From NCBI RefSeq assembly GCF_900111865.1, contig NZ_FOJS01000006.1:1-64000 (forward strand): a stretch of DNA of 64,000 bases, read 5' to 3'. This document shows positions 44,171-53,685 of the stretch, piece after piece. The position numbers were made by a program, and so were the translations under genes. Position 1 is the stretch's first letter. Every line of letters begins with the position of its first letter. Below the pieces are notes generated by a model. The model had not been told where the DNA came from and did no database searches. It saw only the letters and a program-made list of their open reading frames with translations. The stretch is from Parageobacillus thermantarcticus (GTDB lineage Bacteria > Bacillota > Bacilli > Bacillales > Anoxybacillaceae).

Positions 44171-44953
44171 CTATTCCCCTTTGTAGATCGGTTTTCGTTT
44201 TTCTTTAAACGCTCGCAACCCTTCAAGACGGTCTTTTGTTGGAATCGTCACCTCATATGCCATTTGCTCGAGGCGCAATCCAGTCGCCAAATCGACATCG
44301 AACCCACGGTTGACCGCAAGTTTCGCCTGCCTGACGGCGATTGGCGCGTTGGCGGCGATTTGCCCGGCCATCTCGAGCGCTTTCTCCATTAATTGCGTAC
44401 GCGGCACCGCGTATTCGATAAGGCCGATTTGTTCCGCTTCCTTGGCGGTAATGCGCTTAGCGGTGAAAATTAATTCCTTTGCTTTTCCAATTCCAATTAA
44501 ACGCGGAAGCCGCTGCGTTCCGCCAGCGCCTGGAATGATTCCAAGCGATGTTTCTGTAAGACCAAATTGCGCCGTGTCTGCGGCGATGCGAATATCGCAA
44601 GCAAGGGCGAGCTCCAACCCTCCGCCAAACGCAGAACCGTTTAACGCGGCGATGACCGGATGCGGCAGCTGCTCTATCTTGTTGATCGTCTCACGAATAT
44701 AAGCGACCGTTTTTTGTACTTCCGTTTCGTCCATGCCGGCGCGTTCTTTTAAATCCGCTCCGGCACAAAACGCTTTGTCTCCGGCTCCCGTGATGATGAC
44801 AGCGCGAACGGACTTATCAAAGGCAAGATCATCAAGAAGCTTGGACAACTCGTTTAAGAGCGCGATCGATAGCGCGTTTGCCGCTTCCGGCCGGTTTAAC
44901 GTTACAAGCGCAATTCCGTTTTCAAACGATTCGTATGAAACGAATGATGGCAT
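44171..44953 (-). CDS. yngF: Enoyl-CoA hydratase (methylglutaconyl-CoA hydratase candidate)
   Basis: A 260-residue crotonase, identical in length to YngF. AFCAGADLKERAGM is the CoA-binding oxyanion loop, and SAFGGGLELALACDIRIAAD with SLGIIPGAGGTQRLPR give the second oxyanion glycine and the catalytic glutamates. The start at 44953 has AGGAGG 6 bases upstream. In the pathway it would hydrate 3-methylglutaconyl-CoA to HMG-CoA, inferred from context. Confidence 0.87.
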   Translation of the reverse strand: MPSFVSYESFENGIALVTLNRPEAANALSIALLNELSKLLDDLAFDKSVRAVIITGAGDKAFCAGADLKERAGMDETEVQKTVAYIRETINKIEQLPHPVIAALNGSAFGGGLELALACDIRIAADTAQFGLTETSLGIIPGAGGTQRLPRLIGIGKAKELIFTAKRITAKEAEQIGLIEYAVPRTQLMEKALEMAGQIAANAPIAVRQAKLAVNRGFDVDLATGLRLEQMAYEVTIPTKDRLEGLRAFKEKRKPIYKGE

Positions 44954-44969
44954 CATATCCCTCCTTTGA

Positions 44970-45869
44970 TTACCGCGCAATCGTTTGTAAATACCGGCTA
45001 GAAAGCGGACGGCCGATTTTATCCTGAATGAACAAAGCCGTAGCCGTTAATCGTTCGACATCGATGCCGGTGGCAATGCCCATGCCGTGAAGCATATAGA
45101 CTAAATCATCTGTCGCCACATTCCCCGACGCGCCCGGCGCATATGGACAACCTCCTAACCCGCCAAGCGAACTGTCAAATGTTGTGATTCCCATTTCCAA
45201 CGAAACGAGAATATTGGCCAAAGCCGTCCCCCTTGTATCATGAAAATGCATCGCCAGCTTTTCTTTTGGAAAGCGCTGCAAAACGGCTTCAAGCAACTCC
45301 AGCACTTGCTTTGGCGTGGCAACACCGATCGTGTCGCCTAATGAAAGCTCGTCAATTCCCATGGCAAACAACCGCTCGGAAACGCGGATGACTTGCTCGA
45401 TCGAAACGTTTCCTTCATATGGGCAGCCAAAGGCGGTCGATACGTAGCCGCGGACCGTTTTTCCTGCTCGTTTTGCTGTTTTCACTACTTCTTCCAATAC
45501 CGGAAACGTTTCTTCAATCGACTTATTAATATTTTTTCGGTTATGTGTTTCGCTCGCCGACATAAAAACCGCCACCTCATCCACTTCTGCGGCCAACGCT
45601 TTTTCCAATCCTTTTTGATTTGGAACGAGCGCGGCGTACGTCACGCCGGGCGCCCGTTCAATTCTCATCGCCACTTCCAACGCATCGGCAAGCTGCGGAA
45701 TCCACTTTGGATGGACGAATGAAGTAATTTCGATATAAGTGAGCCCGGTTTTGGACAATTGGTTAATCCAGGCGATTTTATCTTCAGTCGCGATCTGTGT
45801 TTTTTCATTTTGCAGCCCGTCGCGCGGACCGACTTCCTTAATCGTAACTTGCTTTGGCCATTTGTTCAT
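44970..45869 (-). CDS. yngG: Hydroxymethylglutaryl-CoA lyase
   Basis: A 299-residue TIM-barrel lyase. It opens with TIKEVGPRDGLQNEKTQI (catalytic Arg-Asp), has AMHFHDTRGTALANILVSLE (metal HxH) and GGCPYAPGASGNVATDDLVY, the catalytic-cysteine loop of HMG-CoA lyase. It splits HMG-CoA into acetoacetate and acetyl-CoA. The start at 45869 has AGGTG 8 bases upstream and gives the same length as YngG. Confidence 0.9.
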   Translation of the reverse strand: MNKWPKQVTIKEVGPRDGLQNEKTQIATEDKIAWINQLSKTGLTYIEITSFVHPKWIPQLADALEVAMRIERAPGVTYAALVPNQKGLEKALAAEVDEVAVFMSASETHNRKNINKSIEETFPVLEEVVKTAKRAGKTVRGYVSTAFGCPYEGNVSIEQVIRVSERLFAMGIDELSLGDTIGVATPKQVLELLEAVLQRFPKEKLAMHFHDTRGTALANILVSLEMGITTFDSSLGGLGGCPYAPGASGNVATDDLVYMLHGMGIATGIDVERLTATALFIQDKIGRPLSSRYLQTIAR

Positions 45870-45883
45870 TTCCATCCCACCTC

Positions 45884-46096
45884 TTACTCTAGTTCGAGAA
45901 GCACATCTCCCTCATTGACGAAGTCCCCTTCTTGCACATGAATCTGTTTCACGACTCCGGAAGATTCAGCAACGATCGGAATTTCCATTTTCATCGATTC
46001 TAAAATGATGACATCTTGCCCTTCACCCACTTCGTCGCCTACCGATACGACAATTTTCCATACACTTCCTGCCATTGACGCGACTACTTGACTCAT
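45884..46096 (-). CDS. yngHB: Biotin carboxyl carrier protein (short)
   Basis: A 70-residue biotinyl domain: VVASMAGSVWKIVVSVGDEV then VIILESMKMEIPIVAESSG with the biotin-accepting lysine in ESMKMEIP. The variant ESMKM instead of EAMKM is common in these carriers. GGAGG lies 7 bases before ATG 46096. It shuttles carboxybiotin between the carboxylase (yngHA) and the transferase (yngE). Confidence 0.88.
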   Translation of the reverse strand: MSQVVASMAGSVWKIVVSVGDEVGEGQDVIILESMKMEIPIVAESSGVVKQIHVQEGDFVNEGDVLLELE

Positions 46097-46116
46097 CGCT
46101 TCTACCTCCATTTCTT

Positions 46117-47472
46117 CTATTTTGTCGATGCGGTTTGCAAATGTTTTTCGATGAAATTGGTGGTTGTGTCTCCCATTTGGAACGCAGGGTGGGAAAGCAC
46201 CTCTTTTAGCATTGAAATGTTTGTTTTAATTCCTTCAATTTGATAGTTTTCTAGCGCCATAAGCATGCGTTGGATCGCTTCCTGACGGTTGTTTCCTTTC
46301 GTAATGAGTTTGGCAATCATTGGATCGTAAAACGGCGTGACCATCATGCCGCTTTGCACTGCCGTTTCATTGCGCACGCCTTCTCCTTGCGGCAGTCCGA
46401 AGCTCGTGATTTTCCCTGGCGACGGTAAAAACGTTTTTGGGTCTTCCGCATAGATGCGCACTTCCATCGCATGGCCGTCGCGGCGAATGTCTTCCTGTTT
46501 ATAGCGAAGCGGTTCCCCCGCGGCGATGCGCAATTGTTCCTCGACTAAATCGATACCGGTGATTTCTTCCGTTACCGGATGTTCGACTTGCAATCTCGTA
46601 TTCATTTCGAGAAAGTAAAAGTTTTTTTGTTCATCGACTAAAAATTCCATCGTTCCGGCGTTCGTATAGCCGATATGTTTGGCAGCCTTGACAGCAGCTT
46701 CCCCCATTTTCCGCCGCGTTTTTTCGTCTAAAAACGGCGATGGCGCCTCTTCGATGACTTTTTGGTGGCGGCGCTGAATCGAACATTCGCGTTCCCACAA
46801 ATAAATGCAGCTTCCATATTGATCAGCGAGAAGCTGAATCTCAATATGGCGCGGATTGGCGATATACTTTTCCAAATACATCGACCCGTCGCCAAAGAAC
46901 GATGCAGCACGCTTTTGGTTGCTTGCAAACGCTTTGCGCAACTCGTCTTCATCGCGGGCGATTTGCATGCCGATGCCGCCGCCTCCCGCCGAAGCTTTTA
47001 ACATAATCGGATACCCGATCGCTTCAGCAGTTTTTATCGCTTCCTCTACATCTTGAAGCGGAAAAGAGATGCCTGGTACGATCGGCACTCCAGCTTCTGC
47101 CATCGTTTTTCTCGCTTCAATTTTGCTTCCCATTTTTGCGATCACATTCGCTTTCGGCCCGATAAAGACGATATTCTCTTCTTCGCAGCGGCGGGCAAAT
47201 TCTGGGTTTTCCGATAGCAATCCATAGCCCGGATGAATGGCTTCCGCCTTCGTCATTTTCGCGACTTCGATTATTTTCTCGATATTCAAATAACTTTCGC
47301 TAACCCGCGGCTTGCCTATAAGATGTGCTTCGTCCGCTAATTGCACATGAAGCGAATCGGCATCCGCTTCCGAATAAACGACGACCGTTTGAATTCCTAG
47401 TTTTTTGCATGTGCGAATGACACGTGCAGCAATTTCCCCGCGATTGGCGACTAATATTTTTGAAAACATCAT
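46117..47472 (-). CDS. yngHA: Biotin carboxylase subunit of acyl-CoA carboxylase
   Basis: A 451-residue ATP-grasp enzyme. ILVANRGEIAARVIRTCKKL starts the fold; IMLKASAGGGGIGMQIARDE is the glycine-rich ATP loop, and FLEMNTRLQVEHPVTEEITG the catalytic glutamate/arginine segment. It carboxylates biotin on YngHB using bicarbonate and ATP. The start has AAAGGGTG 6 bases upstream; an ATG seven codons earlier overlaps that site. Confidence 0.9.
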   Translation of the reverse strand: MMFSKILVANRGEIAARVIRTCKKLGIQTVVVYSEADADSLHVQLADEAHLIGKPRVSESYLNIEKIIEVAKMTKAEAIHPGYGLLSENPEFARRCEEENIVFIGPKANVIAKMGSKIEARKTMAEAGVPIVPGISFPLQDVEEAIKTAEAIGYPIMLKASAGGGGIGMQIARDEDELRKAFASNQKRAASFFGDGSMYLEKYIANPRHIEIQLLADQYGSCIYLWERECSIQRRHQKVIEEAPSPFLDEKTRRKMGEAAVKAAKHIGYTNAGTMEFLVDEQKNFYFLEMNTRLQVEHPVTEEITGIDLVEEQLRIAAGEPLRYKQEDIRRDGHAMEVRIYAEDPKTFLPSPGKITSFGLPQGEGVRNETAVQSGMMVTPFYDPMIAKLITKGNNRQEAIQRMLMALENYQIEGIKTNISMLKEVLSHPAFQMGDTTTNFIEKHLQTASTK

Positions 47473-47547
47473 AATATTCACCCTTTGCGTCATTGTTTGA
47501 TGGCCAAGCGCGGCTTCGAGGAAGAAGCGCGCCTGACAGCAACCATA

Positions 47548-49182
47548 TTAATTCGTTAATCCAAGGCGTTGTTTCGCCATTTCTCGCAATTTGAATTTTT
47601 GGATTTTTCCAGATGCTGTCATTGGGAATGAATTGGTAAATTCGATATAGCGCGGAATTTTATGACGCGAAATTTTTCCGCGGCAAAACTCGCGAATTTC
47701 ATCCGCCGTCGCTGTTTCCCCGTCTTTCAAAATAATCCACGCCATGACTTCCTCGCCGTATTTTTCATCCGGCACGCCGACGACTTGAACATCCAAAATT
47801 TTTGGATGTTTGTATAAAAACTCTTCAATTTCGCGCGGATAAATATTTTCCCCACCGCGAATAATCATGTCTTTTAGTCGTCCCGTAATCCGGCAATATC
47901 CGTTTTCATCCATCACTGCTAAATCGCCAGTATGCAGCCATCCGTCTTCATCAATGACTTCTTTCGTCGCTTCCGGATTGTTGTAATAGCCTTTCATCAC
48001 ATGGTAGCCACGCGTGCATAATTCTCCTTGCACGCCTGGCGGCACTTCTTCATTCGTGCTTGGATCAACAATTTTTACTTCCACGTTTGGAAGCGCGCGT
48101 CCGACTGTTTCGACGCGAAGGTGAATCGGATCGTCCGTTCTCGTTTGCGTAATCACCGGTGATGATTCCGTCTGCCCATACGCGATCGTAATTTCCCTCG
48201 CCCCCATTTTCTCAATAACCGCTTTCATCACTTCAATCGGGCAAGGGGAACCAGCCATAATTCCGGTGCGAAGTGATGACAAATCGTATTTTTCAAAATC
48301 GGGGTCGTTTAATTCGGCGATAAACATCGTCGGCACTCCATGCAGCGCAGTGCATTTCTCATCTTGAACCGTTTGCAGCACTTGCTTTGGATGGAATTCT
48401 TGAATCGGCACCATCGTCGCGCCGACTGAGACGCATGCCAGCGTACCGAGCACACATCCGAAACAATGGAAAAATGGCACAGGAATGCAAAGCCGGTCTT
48501 CTTTCGTCAGCTTCATACATTGCGCGATGTTGTAAGCGTTGTTGACAATGTTATTATGGGTGAGCATGACTCCTTTTGGGAATCCTGTTGTACCTGAGGT
48601 GTACTGCATGTTGATGACATCATGAGGGTCAAGCGAGTTCATCTGTTCGTCTAGCTGCTCTTCCGTTACGTCTTGTGCCAGTGCAAGAATATCGTTCCAC
48701 GTATACGCACCTGGATAGCGCTTATCACCGATCACGATGACGTTTTTTAATTTTGGAAGCCGTTTTGCCTGCAATTGCCCAGGCTTGCATTCGCGCAACT
48801 CCGGAGCAATTTCGTAAAGGATGTCGATATAGGAGGAATCGCGATACCGTTCTATTAATAGAAGGGTGGTCGAATCAGATTGTTTTAATAAATATTCCAG
48901 TTCTGCCGCACGGTAATTCGTATTTACCGTGACAAGCACCGCACCCATTTTTCCAGTAGCAAACTGGCACGCAAGCCATTCCGGCACATTCGTCGCCCAA
49001 ATCGCCACATGTTCTCCTTTTTCGATTCCTAGTCCCATAAATCCACGGGCAACAAGACGGCAATAATCGTCAAATTGTTTGTACGTCATTCTTAAGCCGC
49101 GGTCTGCATACACGACCGCTTCATGATCTGGATGCAGCTTTGCTTTTTCTTCCAGCAGCTTCCCCACCGTGACCGTCAACAT
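47548..49182 (-). CDS. yngI: Acyl-CoA synthetase (AMP-forming)
   Basis: A 544-residue adenylating enzyme. P-loop [16 protein letters not shown], core motifs [10 protein letters not shown] and [16 protein letters not shown], and the catalytic lysine near [12 protein letters not shown] are intact. GGGGAGG lies 7-8 bases before ATG 49182. It lies second in the operon, where YngI is thought to activate a branched or medium-chain acid such as isovalerate; the substrate is inferred. Confidence 0.88.
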   Translation of the reverse strand: MLTVTVGKLLEEKAKLHPDHEAVVYADRGLRMTYKQFDDYCRLVARGFMGLGIEKGEHVAIWATNVPEWLACQFATGKMGAVLVTVNTNYRAAELEYLLKQSDSTTLLLIERYRDSSYIDILYEIAPELRECKPGQLQAKRLPKLKNVIVIGDKRYPGAYTWNDILALAQDVTEEQLDEQMNSLDPHDVINMQYTSGTTGFPKGVMLTHNNIVNNAYNIAQCMKLTKEDRLCIPVPFFHCFGCVLGTLACVSVGATMVPIQEFHPKQVLQTVQDEKCTALHGVPTMFIAELNDPDFEKYDLSSLRTGIMAGSPCPIEVMKAVIEKMGAREITIAYGQTESSPVITQTRTDDPIHLRVETVGRALPNVEVKIVDPSTNEEVPPGVQGELCTRGYHVMKGYYNNPEATKEVIDEDGWLHTGDLAVMDENGYCRITGRLKDMIIRGGENIYPREIEEFLYKHPKILDVQVVGVPDEKYGEEVMAWIILKDGETATADEIREFCRGKISRHKIPRYIEFTNSFPMTASGKIQKFKLREMAKQRLGLTN

Positions 49183-49240
49183 AAACGTCTCCTCCCCTTT
49201 GTCCAAATTCCTTTCTAACTATATGCGCGTTCCCCAGAAT

Positions 49241-50383
49241 TTAGCATCCAAGTTGACGGGCAATCACGAGACGTTGAATTTCCGACGTGCCTTCCCCGAT
49301 TTCCATCAGTTTGATGTCGCGTAAATGGCGCTCGACTCCATACTCTTTCATATACCCATAGCCGCCGTGAATTTGAATCGCCTGATTGCAAACGCGGAAG
49401 CCCATTTCCGAAGCAAACAGTTTCGCGAACGATGCTTCTTTTGTAAACGATTTTCCTTGATCTTTTAACCATGCTGCCTTATACACCATATTGCGAGCAA
49501 GCTCAATTTCCATCGCCATGTCGGCAAGCTTAAACTGTATCGCTTGAAATTTCGAAATAGTCTGACCGAATTGGACACGCTCTTTCGCGTATTGAAGCGC
49601 TTTCTCAAACGCGGCTTGCGCAATGCCAACCGCCAATGCGGCAATGGAGATGCGGCCGCCATCAAGCGTGTACAAAAATTGTTGAAACCCTTTTTTCGCA
49701 TCGCCAAGCACGTTTTCTTTTGGCACGCGGACGTTTTCAAATATTAATTCGCACGTGTTCGAGGCGCGGACGCCCATTTTGTCGTAGTTCGAGCGGATTG
49801 TAAATCCCGGAGTATCGGTTGGAACGATGATCGCGGAAATGATGTTTTTGCCTCGTTCGTCTTTTCCTGTTACCGCCGTGACAATCACTTGTCTCGAATA
49901 TTGAGCGTTAGTAATCCAGCACTTCTCACCGTTAATGACATACTCATCGCCGTCTAATACCGCTGTCGTCTGCGTTCCGCCTGCATCGGACCCGGCGTTT
50001 GGTTCGGTCAAGCCAAACGCTCCCAACGTTTCTCCTTTTGCCATCGGCACAAGCCATTTTTGCTTTTGTTCTTCCGTGCCGAAGTAATAAATCGGGCTTG
50101 CTCCTAGGGAAACGGCAGCGGCATAACTTAATCCAGTTCCTCCGCATGCGCGGCCGATTTCTTCCACGGCGATCGCATATGAAATTGTATCTCCGCCAGC
50201 GCCACCGTATTTTTCCGGAAACGGAATGCCTAAAAGCCCCAACTCTCCCATTTTTTTAAAAACTTCAACAGGGAAATGCGCTTCTTCATCCCATTTCGCC
50301 GCATATGGCGCGATTTCCTTCTCAGCAAAGTCACGGACCATCTCTTTAATCATCTGCTGCTCTTTTGTTAATGCGAAATTCAT
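49241..50383 (-). CDS. yngJ: Acyl-CoA dehydrogenase (isovaleryl-CoA type candidate)
   Basis: A 380-residue FAD enzyme, same length as YngJ. LGAFGLTEPNAGSDAGGTQT and CWITNAQYSRQ are the FAD/substrate loops; IQIHGGYGYMKEYGVERHLR and IGEGTSEIQRLVIARQL end the protein. The start at 50383 follows GGGGGAGAG. First structural gene of the leucine-degradation operon, so it would oxidise isovaleryl-CoA and pass electrons to ETF. Two palindromes just upstream are the likely TetR sites. Confidence 0.88.
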   Translation of the reverse strand: MNFALTKEQQMIKEMVRDFAEKEIAPYAAKWDEEAHFPVEVFKKMGELGLLGIPFPEKYGGAGGDTISYAIAVEEIGRACGGTGLSYAAAVSLGASPIYYFGTEEQKQKWLVPMAKGETLGAFGLTEPNAGSDAGGTQTTAVLDGDEYVINGEKCWITNAQYSRQVIVTAVTGKDERGKNIISAIIVPTDTPGFTIRSNYDKMGVRASNTCELIFENVRVPKENVLGDAKKGFQQFLYTLDGGRISIAALAVGIAQAAFEKALQYAKERVQFGQTISKFQAIQFKLADMAMEIELARNMVYKAAWLKDQGKSFTKEASFAKLFASEMGFRVCNQAIQIHGGYGYMKEYGVERHLRDIKLMEIGEGTSEIQRLVIARQLGC

Positions 50384-50411
50384 TCTCTCTCCCCCATTCA
50401 ATTTATCATTT

Positions 50412-50433
50412 TTAAACCGACTAGTCGGTTTAA
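50412..50433. promoter_or_regulatory. TetR operator, perfect 22-bp palindrome
   Basis: TTAAACCGACTAGTCGGTTT plus AA is self-complementary over 22 bp and sits 29 bp upstream of the yngJ start, directly in front of the operon. Confidence 0.75.
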
Positions 50434-50452
50434 TAAGTATACAACTATTGAG

Positions 50453-50468
50453 ACCGACTAGTTGGTTT
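50453..50468. promoter_or_regulatory. Second TetR operator
   Basis: ACCGACTAGTTGGTTT is one mismatch from the first palindrome core ACCGACTAGTCGGTTT, 20 bp further upstream. Tandem sites suggest two repressor dimers. Confidence 0.65.
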
Positions 50469-50515
50469 GTTTTATATGCAAAACAATGATTGGTGCTTCT
50501 TTAAATTTTTTAATA

Positions 50516-51160
50516 TTACTGTTGAAGTGAACAAGAAAACGGTTTAATGAAAAAGTTGGATATTTGCGGCCGCTGCTTTGCTTCTTCCGTCAAAATGGAA
50601 TGCAAAATAAAATCAGCGAAATAGTTTGCAATTTGTTCAATCGTCATCGGACCTTCTGGATTATACCATTTGTATGTCCAATTCACCATGCCGATGATCG
50701 ACATTCCGGCAATTTCAACAGATAATTCAGGCCGAAATTCACCCGCCTCGATTCCTTCGCGGATAACGCGGAAGATGATTTGCTTAAATTCATCCCGTTT
50801 TTGGTTAATTTTTTCGGAATACTCCGGTTTTAAATACGCGCTTTCTTGGTAGAAAACAGCAATATGCGGTTTATATAAGTGAAACACTTTGACAAACGAC
50901 TGAATGATGGCATATAACCGTTCTGTTGGAGTTGTGTAATTTTCATACGCTTCTTGCGCTTTATTCAACACATACGTAATAAATACGTCATGAATGCGAT
51001 AAAGAAGTTCATCTTTTGATTTGAAGTTATGATAAAATCCGCCTTTCGATGTGTTGCTTTCCGTCACAATCCGGTCGACTGTCACACCATGATAGCCGTA
51101 TTTTTCAAATAAACGAAGTGCTGTGTCAATAATTCGGTCCTTTAACGTTTTTTCTGCCAT
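50516..51160 (-). CDS. TetR/AcrR-family regulator of the leucine-degradation operon
   Basis: A 214-residue repressor. The helix-turn-helix reads IIDTALRLFEKYGYHGVTVD then ESNTSKGGFYHNFKSKDELL; the C-domain resembles FadR/acyl-CoA sensing TetR proteins (family recognition). It lies just upstream of yngJ in the same direction, with two palindromes in between. It probably senses an acyl-CoA intermediate. B. subtilis controls yng genes by sigma-E; whether that also holds here is unknown. Confidence 0.8.
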   Translation of the reverse strand: MAEKTLKDRIIDTALRLFEKYGYHGVTVDRIVTESNTSKGGFYHNFKSKDELLYRIHDVFITYVLNKAQEAYENYTTPTERLYAIIQSFVKVFHLYKPHIAVFYQESAYLKPEYSEKINQKRDEFKQIIFRVIREGIEAGEFRPELSVEIAGMSIIGMVNWTYKWYNPEGPMTIEQIANYFADFILHSILTEEAKQRPQISNFFIKPFSCSLQQ

Positions 51161-51247
51161 GAAAAATCTCCTTTACCTCTATGTTACTGTTATTTTCTGA
51201 AAAATAAAATATTTCTATTTATAAAATACGGAATCATTACGGAATTG

Positions 51248-51328
51248 TCAACTATCCGCTTTTTCCGGGATATGCTCCATCCCGCGCAACGTCATGCCGC
51301 GATGAGTCAATGTAATCGCATTTTGCAT
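51248..51328 (-). CDS. 26-aa ORF, likely truncated alpha/beta-hydrolase start
   Basis: ATG 51328 has a good ribosome site (AGAAAGGAGAGGAG) and encodes MQNAITLTHRGMTLRGMEHI then PEKADS before TGA. The sequence looks like the first beta-strands of a bacterial alpha/beta hydrolase (…LTLRGMxHxP…), with the rest of the gene gone. It may be a relic or a genuine micropeptide. The rest of 51161-51480 shows no gene. Confidence 0.4.
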   Translation of the reverse strand: MQNAITLTHRGMTLRGMEHIPEKADS

Positions 51329-51480
51329 CCTGCTCCTCTCCTTTCTAATTTTCTCTAACTACATTACGATGTTCTCCACCTTTGGATGCGATTCCTCTAT
51401 GGCATACAGGTAAATTTCTTACAAATTTTATACATAATCATGACCGTTTTTCCAAATTATAAAAATGGAGGTGGTTTCTT

Positions 51481-51738
51481 TTGAAACCGATGTTATGCCC
51501 AAACTGTAAAACAAATCGAACCCGTTTCCATTTCATCGAGCAACATCCAAAAGCAGTAAAGCTTAATCCACAAACAGGCGAAATTGAACAAGAATATGCG
51601 AACGAGTCATTAGAACCGTTCCATCTTCCGTATCGCGGCCCGAGCTATCGCGTGCAATGCGGCGTATGCGGATTAATAGAGGATGCCGAGATGTTTATTC
51701 AACGCGCGAAATTGGCACAAATGGGGAGGGAAACATGA
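51481..51738 (+). CDS. Small protein with two CxxC pairs (zinc-ribbon-like)
   Basis: TTG start with GGAGGTGG 6 bases upstream; 85 residues. MLCPNCKTNRTRFHFIEQH carries the first CxxC and VQCGVCGLIEDAEMFIQ the second, about 55 residues apart, so a zinc ribbon is likely. The middle is hydrophilic (QTGEIEQEYANESLEPFHLP). I recognise no family name. It lies alone, convergent with ilvA. Confidence 0.65.
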   Translation: MKPMLCPNCKTNRTRFHFIEQHPKAVKLNPQTGEIEQEYANESLEPFHLPYRGPSYRVQCGVCGLIEDAEMFIQRAKLAQMGRET

Positions 51739-51854
51739 CAAACAAAAAGCAAACAATTGGAGCATGATGAAATCAGGCAAACAAAACTTCGCGATAGGCA
51801 AACGTTTATTGCAAAACAAATGGGATGACGCGGTTACGCCATCCCTCATATATG

Positions 51855-53063
51855 TTACTGGAAAAATTCGACGTCATATCCTTTCTTCAACAAGACTTGA
51901 TGTATTTGATGAATATGTTCTCGATTTTTTGTTTCGAGCGAGAAGTGAATTTCTGCCTGACCCGGCAATACTTTTGCACCAATGCGCTGATGATGGATCG
52001 ACATGACGTTTGCTTCCAGTTCAGCAATAATGCGCAACAGCTTATTGAGCTGGCCGGGTTTATCGGAAATGACGGTCGTAAACGTAACAAACCGCCCGGA
52101 TTCGACGAGCCCGCGTTCAATGATTCGCGAAATCAGAGTGACATCGACATTGCCCCCGCTTAAAATGGCAACGACTTTTTTTCTGGTAAACGGCAATTTT
52201 TGATACAATAACGCCGCCAATGGACATGCCGCAGAGCCTTCGACCAGCAGCTTGTTACGTTCCAATAAATACAGCATCGTTCGGGAAATTTCCGCTTCTT
52301 CGACGCAAACGACACCATCGACATATTTTTCAATATATTCGTACGTAATATTTCCCGGCTTCTTCACTGCAATGCCATCAGCAATCGTCTCGGAAGAAGC
52401 AATCGTTACCGGCTTTTTATGGCGAAGCGCTGCCGTCATTCCGGGACAAGCAGACGATTCGACGCCATATACTTCAATCGACGGCTTTAACTGCTTTAAT
52501 GTAAACGCCAATCCGGCAAGCAATCCGCCGCCCCCAATCGGACATAGCACCACATCGACATCCGGAAGCTGCTCGATAATTTCTAAGCCAATCGTCCCTT
52601 GTCCTGCCATAACCGCCAAATCATCAAACGGATGGACAAACGTCATGCCGCGCTGCCGCTGCAATTCGAACGCGTACTCAAGCGACTCGTCAAACACATC
52701 GCCGTGCAAAATCACTTCCGCTCCGTATCCTTTTGTCGCTTCAACCTTGCTTAACGGCGCTCCTTTCGGCATGACGATCGTGCATGGAATGCCGATCATG
52801 CTGCTCGAATAGGCTACCCCTTGAGCATGGTTTCCAGCCGAAGCAGCAATGACTCCGCGCTTTCGTTCCGCTTCGCTCAATGACATAATTTTATTGAACG
52901 ATCCGCGCACTTTAAACGATCCTGTCTTTTGTAAATTTTCTAGCTTCATGTATACTTCATTTCCGGAAAGATTCGTGAACGTTTGGGAATGCTCAAGCGG
53001 AGTTTCATGAACAACCTCTTTCATTTTTTCCTTTGCTTCTAAAACATCATTCAATGTTAACAT
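51855..53063 (-). CDS. ilvA: Threonine ammonia-lyase with ACT domain
   Basis: A 402-residue fold-type II PLP enzyme. KTGSFKVRGSFNKI contains the PLP lysine, SAGNHAQGVAYSS the phosphate loop, and PIGGGGLLAGLAF the tetraglycine loop. A C-terminal ACT-like domain (about 325-402) suggests feedback control, though it is a single short domain as in the TdcB-ACT type. It makes 2-oxobutanoate from threonine. The start at 53063 has AGGTG 9 bases upstream; ATG/GTG codons just before overlap that site. No ilv/leu genes are adjacent. Confidence 0.87.
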   Translation of the reverse strand: MLTLNDVLEAKEKMKEVVHETPLEHSQTFTNLSGNEVYMKLENLQKTGSFKVRGSFNKIMSLSEAERKRGVIAASAGNHAQGVAYSSSMIGIPCTIVMPKGAPLSKVEATKGYGAEVILHGDVFDESLEYAFELQRQRGMTFVHPFDDLAVMAGQGTIGLEIIEQLPDVDVVLCPIGGGGLLAGLAFTLKQLKPSIEVYGVESSACPGMTAALRHKKPVTIASSETIADGIAVKKPGNITYEYIEKYVDGVVCVEEAEISRTMLYLLERNKLLVEGSAACPLAALLYQKLPFTRKKVVAILSGGNVDVTLISRIIERGLVESGRFVTFTTVISDKPGQLNKLLRIIAELEANVMSIHHQRIGAKVLPGQAEIHFSLETKNREHIHQIHQVLLKKGYDVEFFQ

Positions 53064-53251
53064 CGTTTTCATCACCTAACTATCGTTCATTTAAAAGCCG
53101 ATATTGATCATTATACATAAATAATATTTTGTCTACAAATTATATCCGGATATAACGTTTTTCATTTTCTAATAAATGCGCCACGTACAAAAGGAAACCC
53201 TAAAAAGCTTAATATAATGCAAATAAGCCGAATATACCGACTCTATTTGGA

Positions 53252-53362
53252 TTAAGTCCAAAATTTTGTGTAAAAAGAAACGGCAAAAAACAGTTTGATT
53301 TCTCCAAAACGTCAATTTGCTGAACCAAGAAATGAAAATTTACACAATAATCAGGACTTGAT
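53252..53362. mobile_element. MITE-like inverted-repeat element, copy D (best preserved)
   Basis: Left end AAGTCCAAAATTTTGTGTAA and right end TTTACACAATAATCAGGACT (then TGA) are imperfect inverted repeats of about 22 bp enclosing about 65 bp with AAACGGCAAAAAACAG and TTTGCTGAAC words shared with the other copies. No ORF. It stands between ilvA and the MATE gene. Confidence 0.65.
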
Positions 53363-53685
53363 CCTCTATTTGAGTTTTTTCTTGTGATTATTTTTATTGA
53401 TTATTTAGAACATAGTTCAATAAATACAAAAAAATAGTTTCATTTTCTCGCTTTGCCATAGAGATTTTATCTATTTCGATTTGCGAAATATTTCTGTTTG
53501 TTCCATAAGTAAAAAACTGTAAAAAAAGTAGGCAGCCATCATGTCTTTTATTTATTGCGATTATTTTTGATTTTGTATTTAGCACAATGTTTGATTAAAT
53601 ATAGCAAAATAAAATGATTGTTTCTTTCTGATTTTTTTCGTAATCTATATTATTGGCGCAATTTTTTTGAAAAGAGGCGGTCTTA
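53363..53685. other. AT-rich intergenic region
   Basis: Very AT-rich DNA with a minus-strand frame of 63 codons (53394-53585) that lacks a ribosome site and resembles no family I know. I see no other signal apart from the ribosome site of the MATE gene (GAGGCGG). Confidence 0.4.

Noticed and set aside
53394-53585. Minus-strand ORF of 63 codons between ilvA and the MATE gene
   Set aside because: No ribosome site, very AT-rich, and no resemblance to a known family; likely chance.
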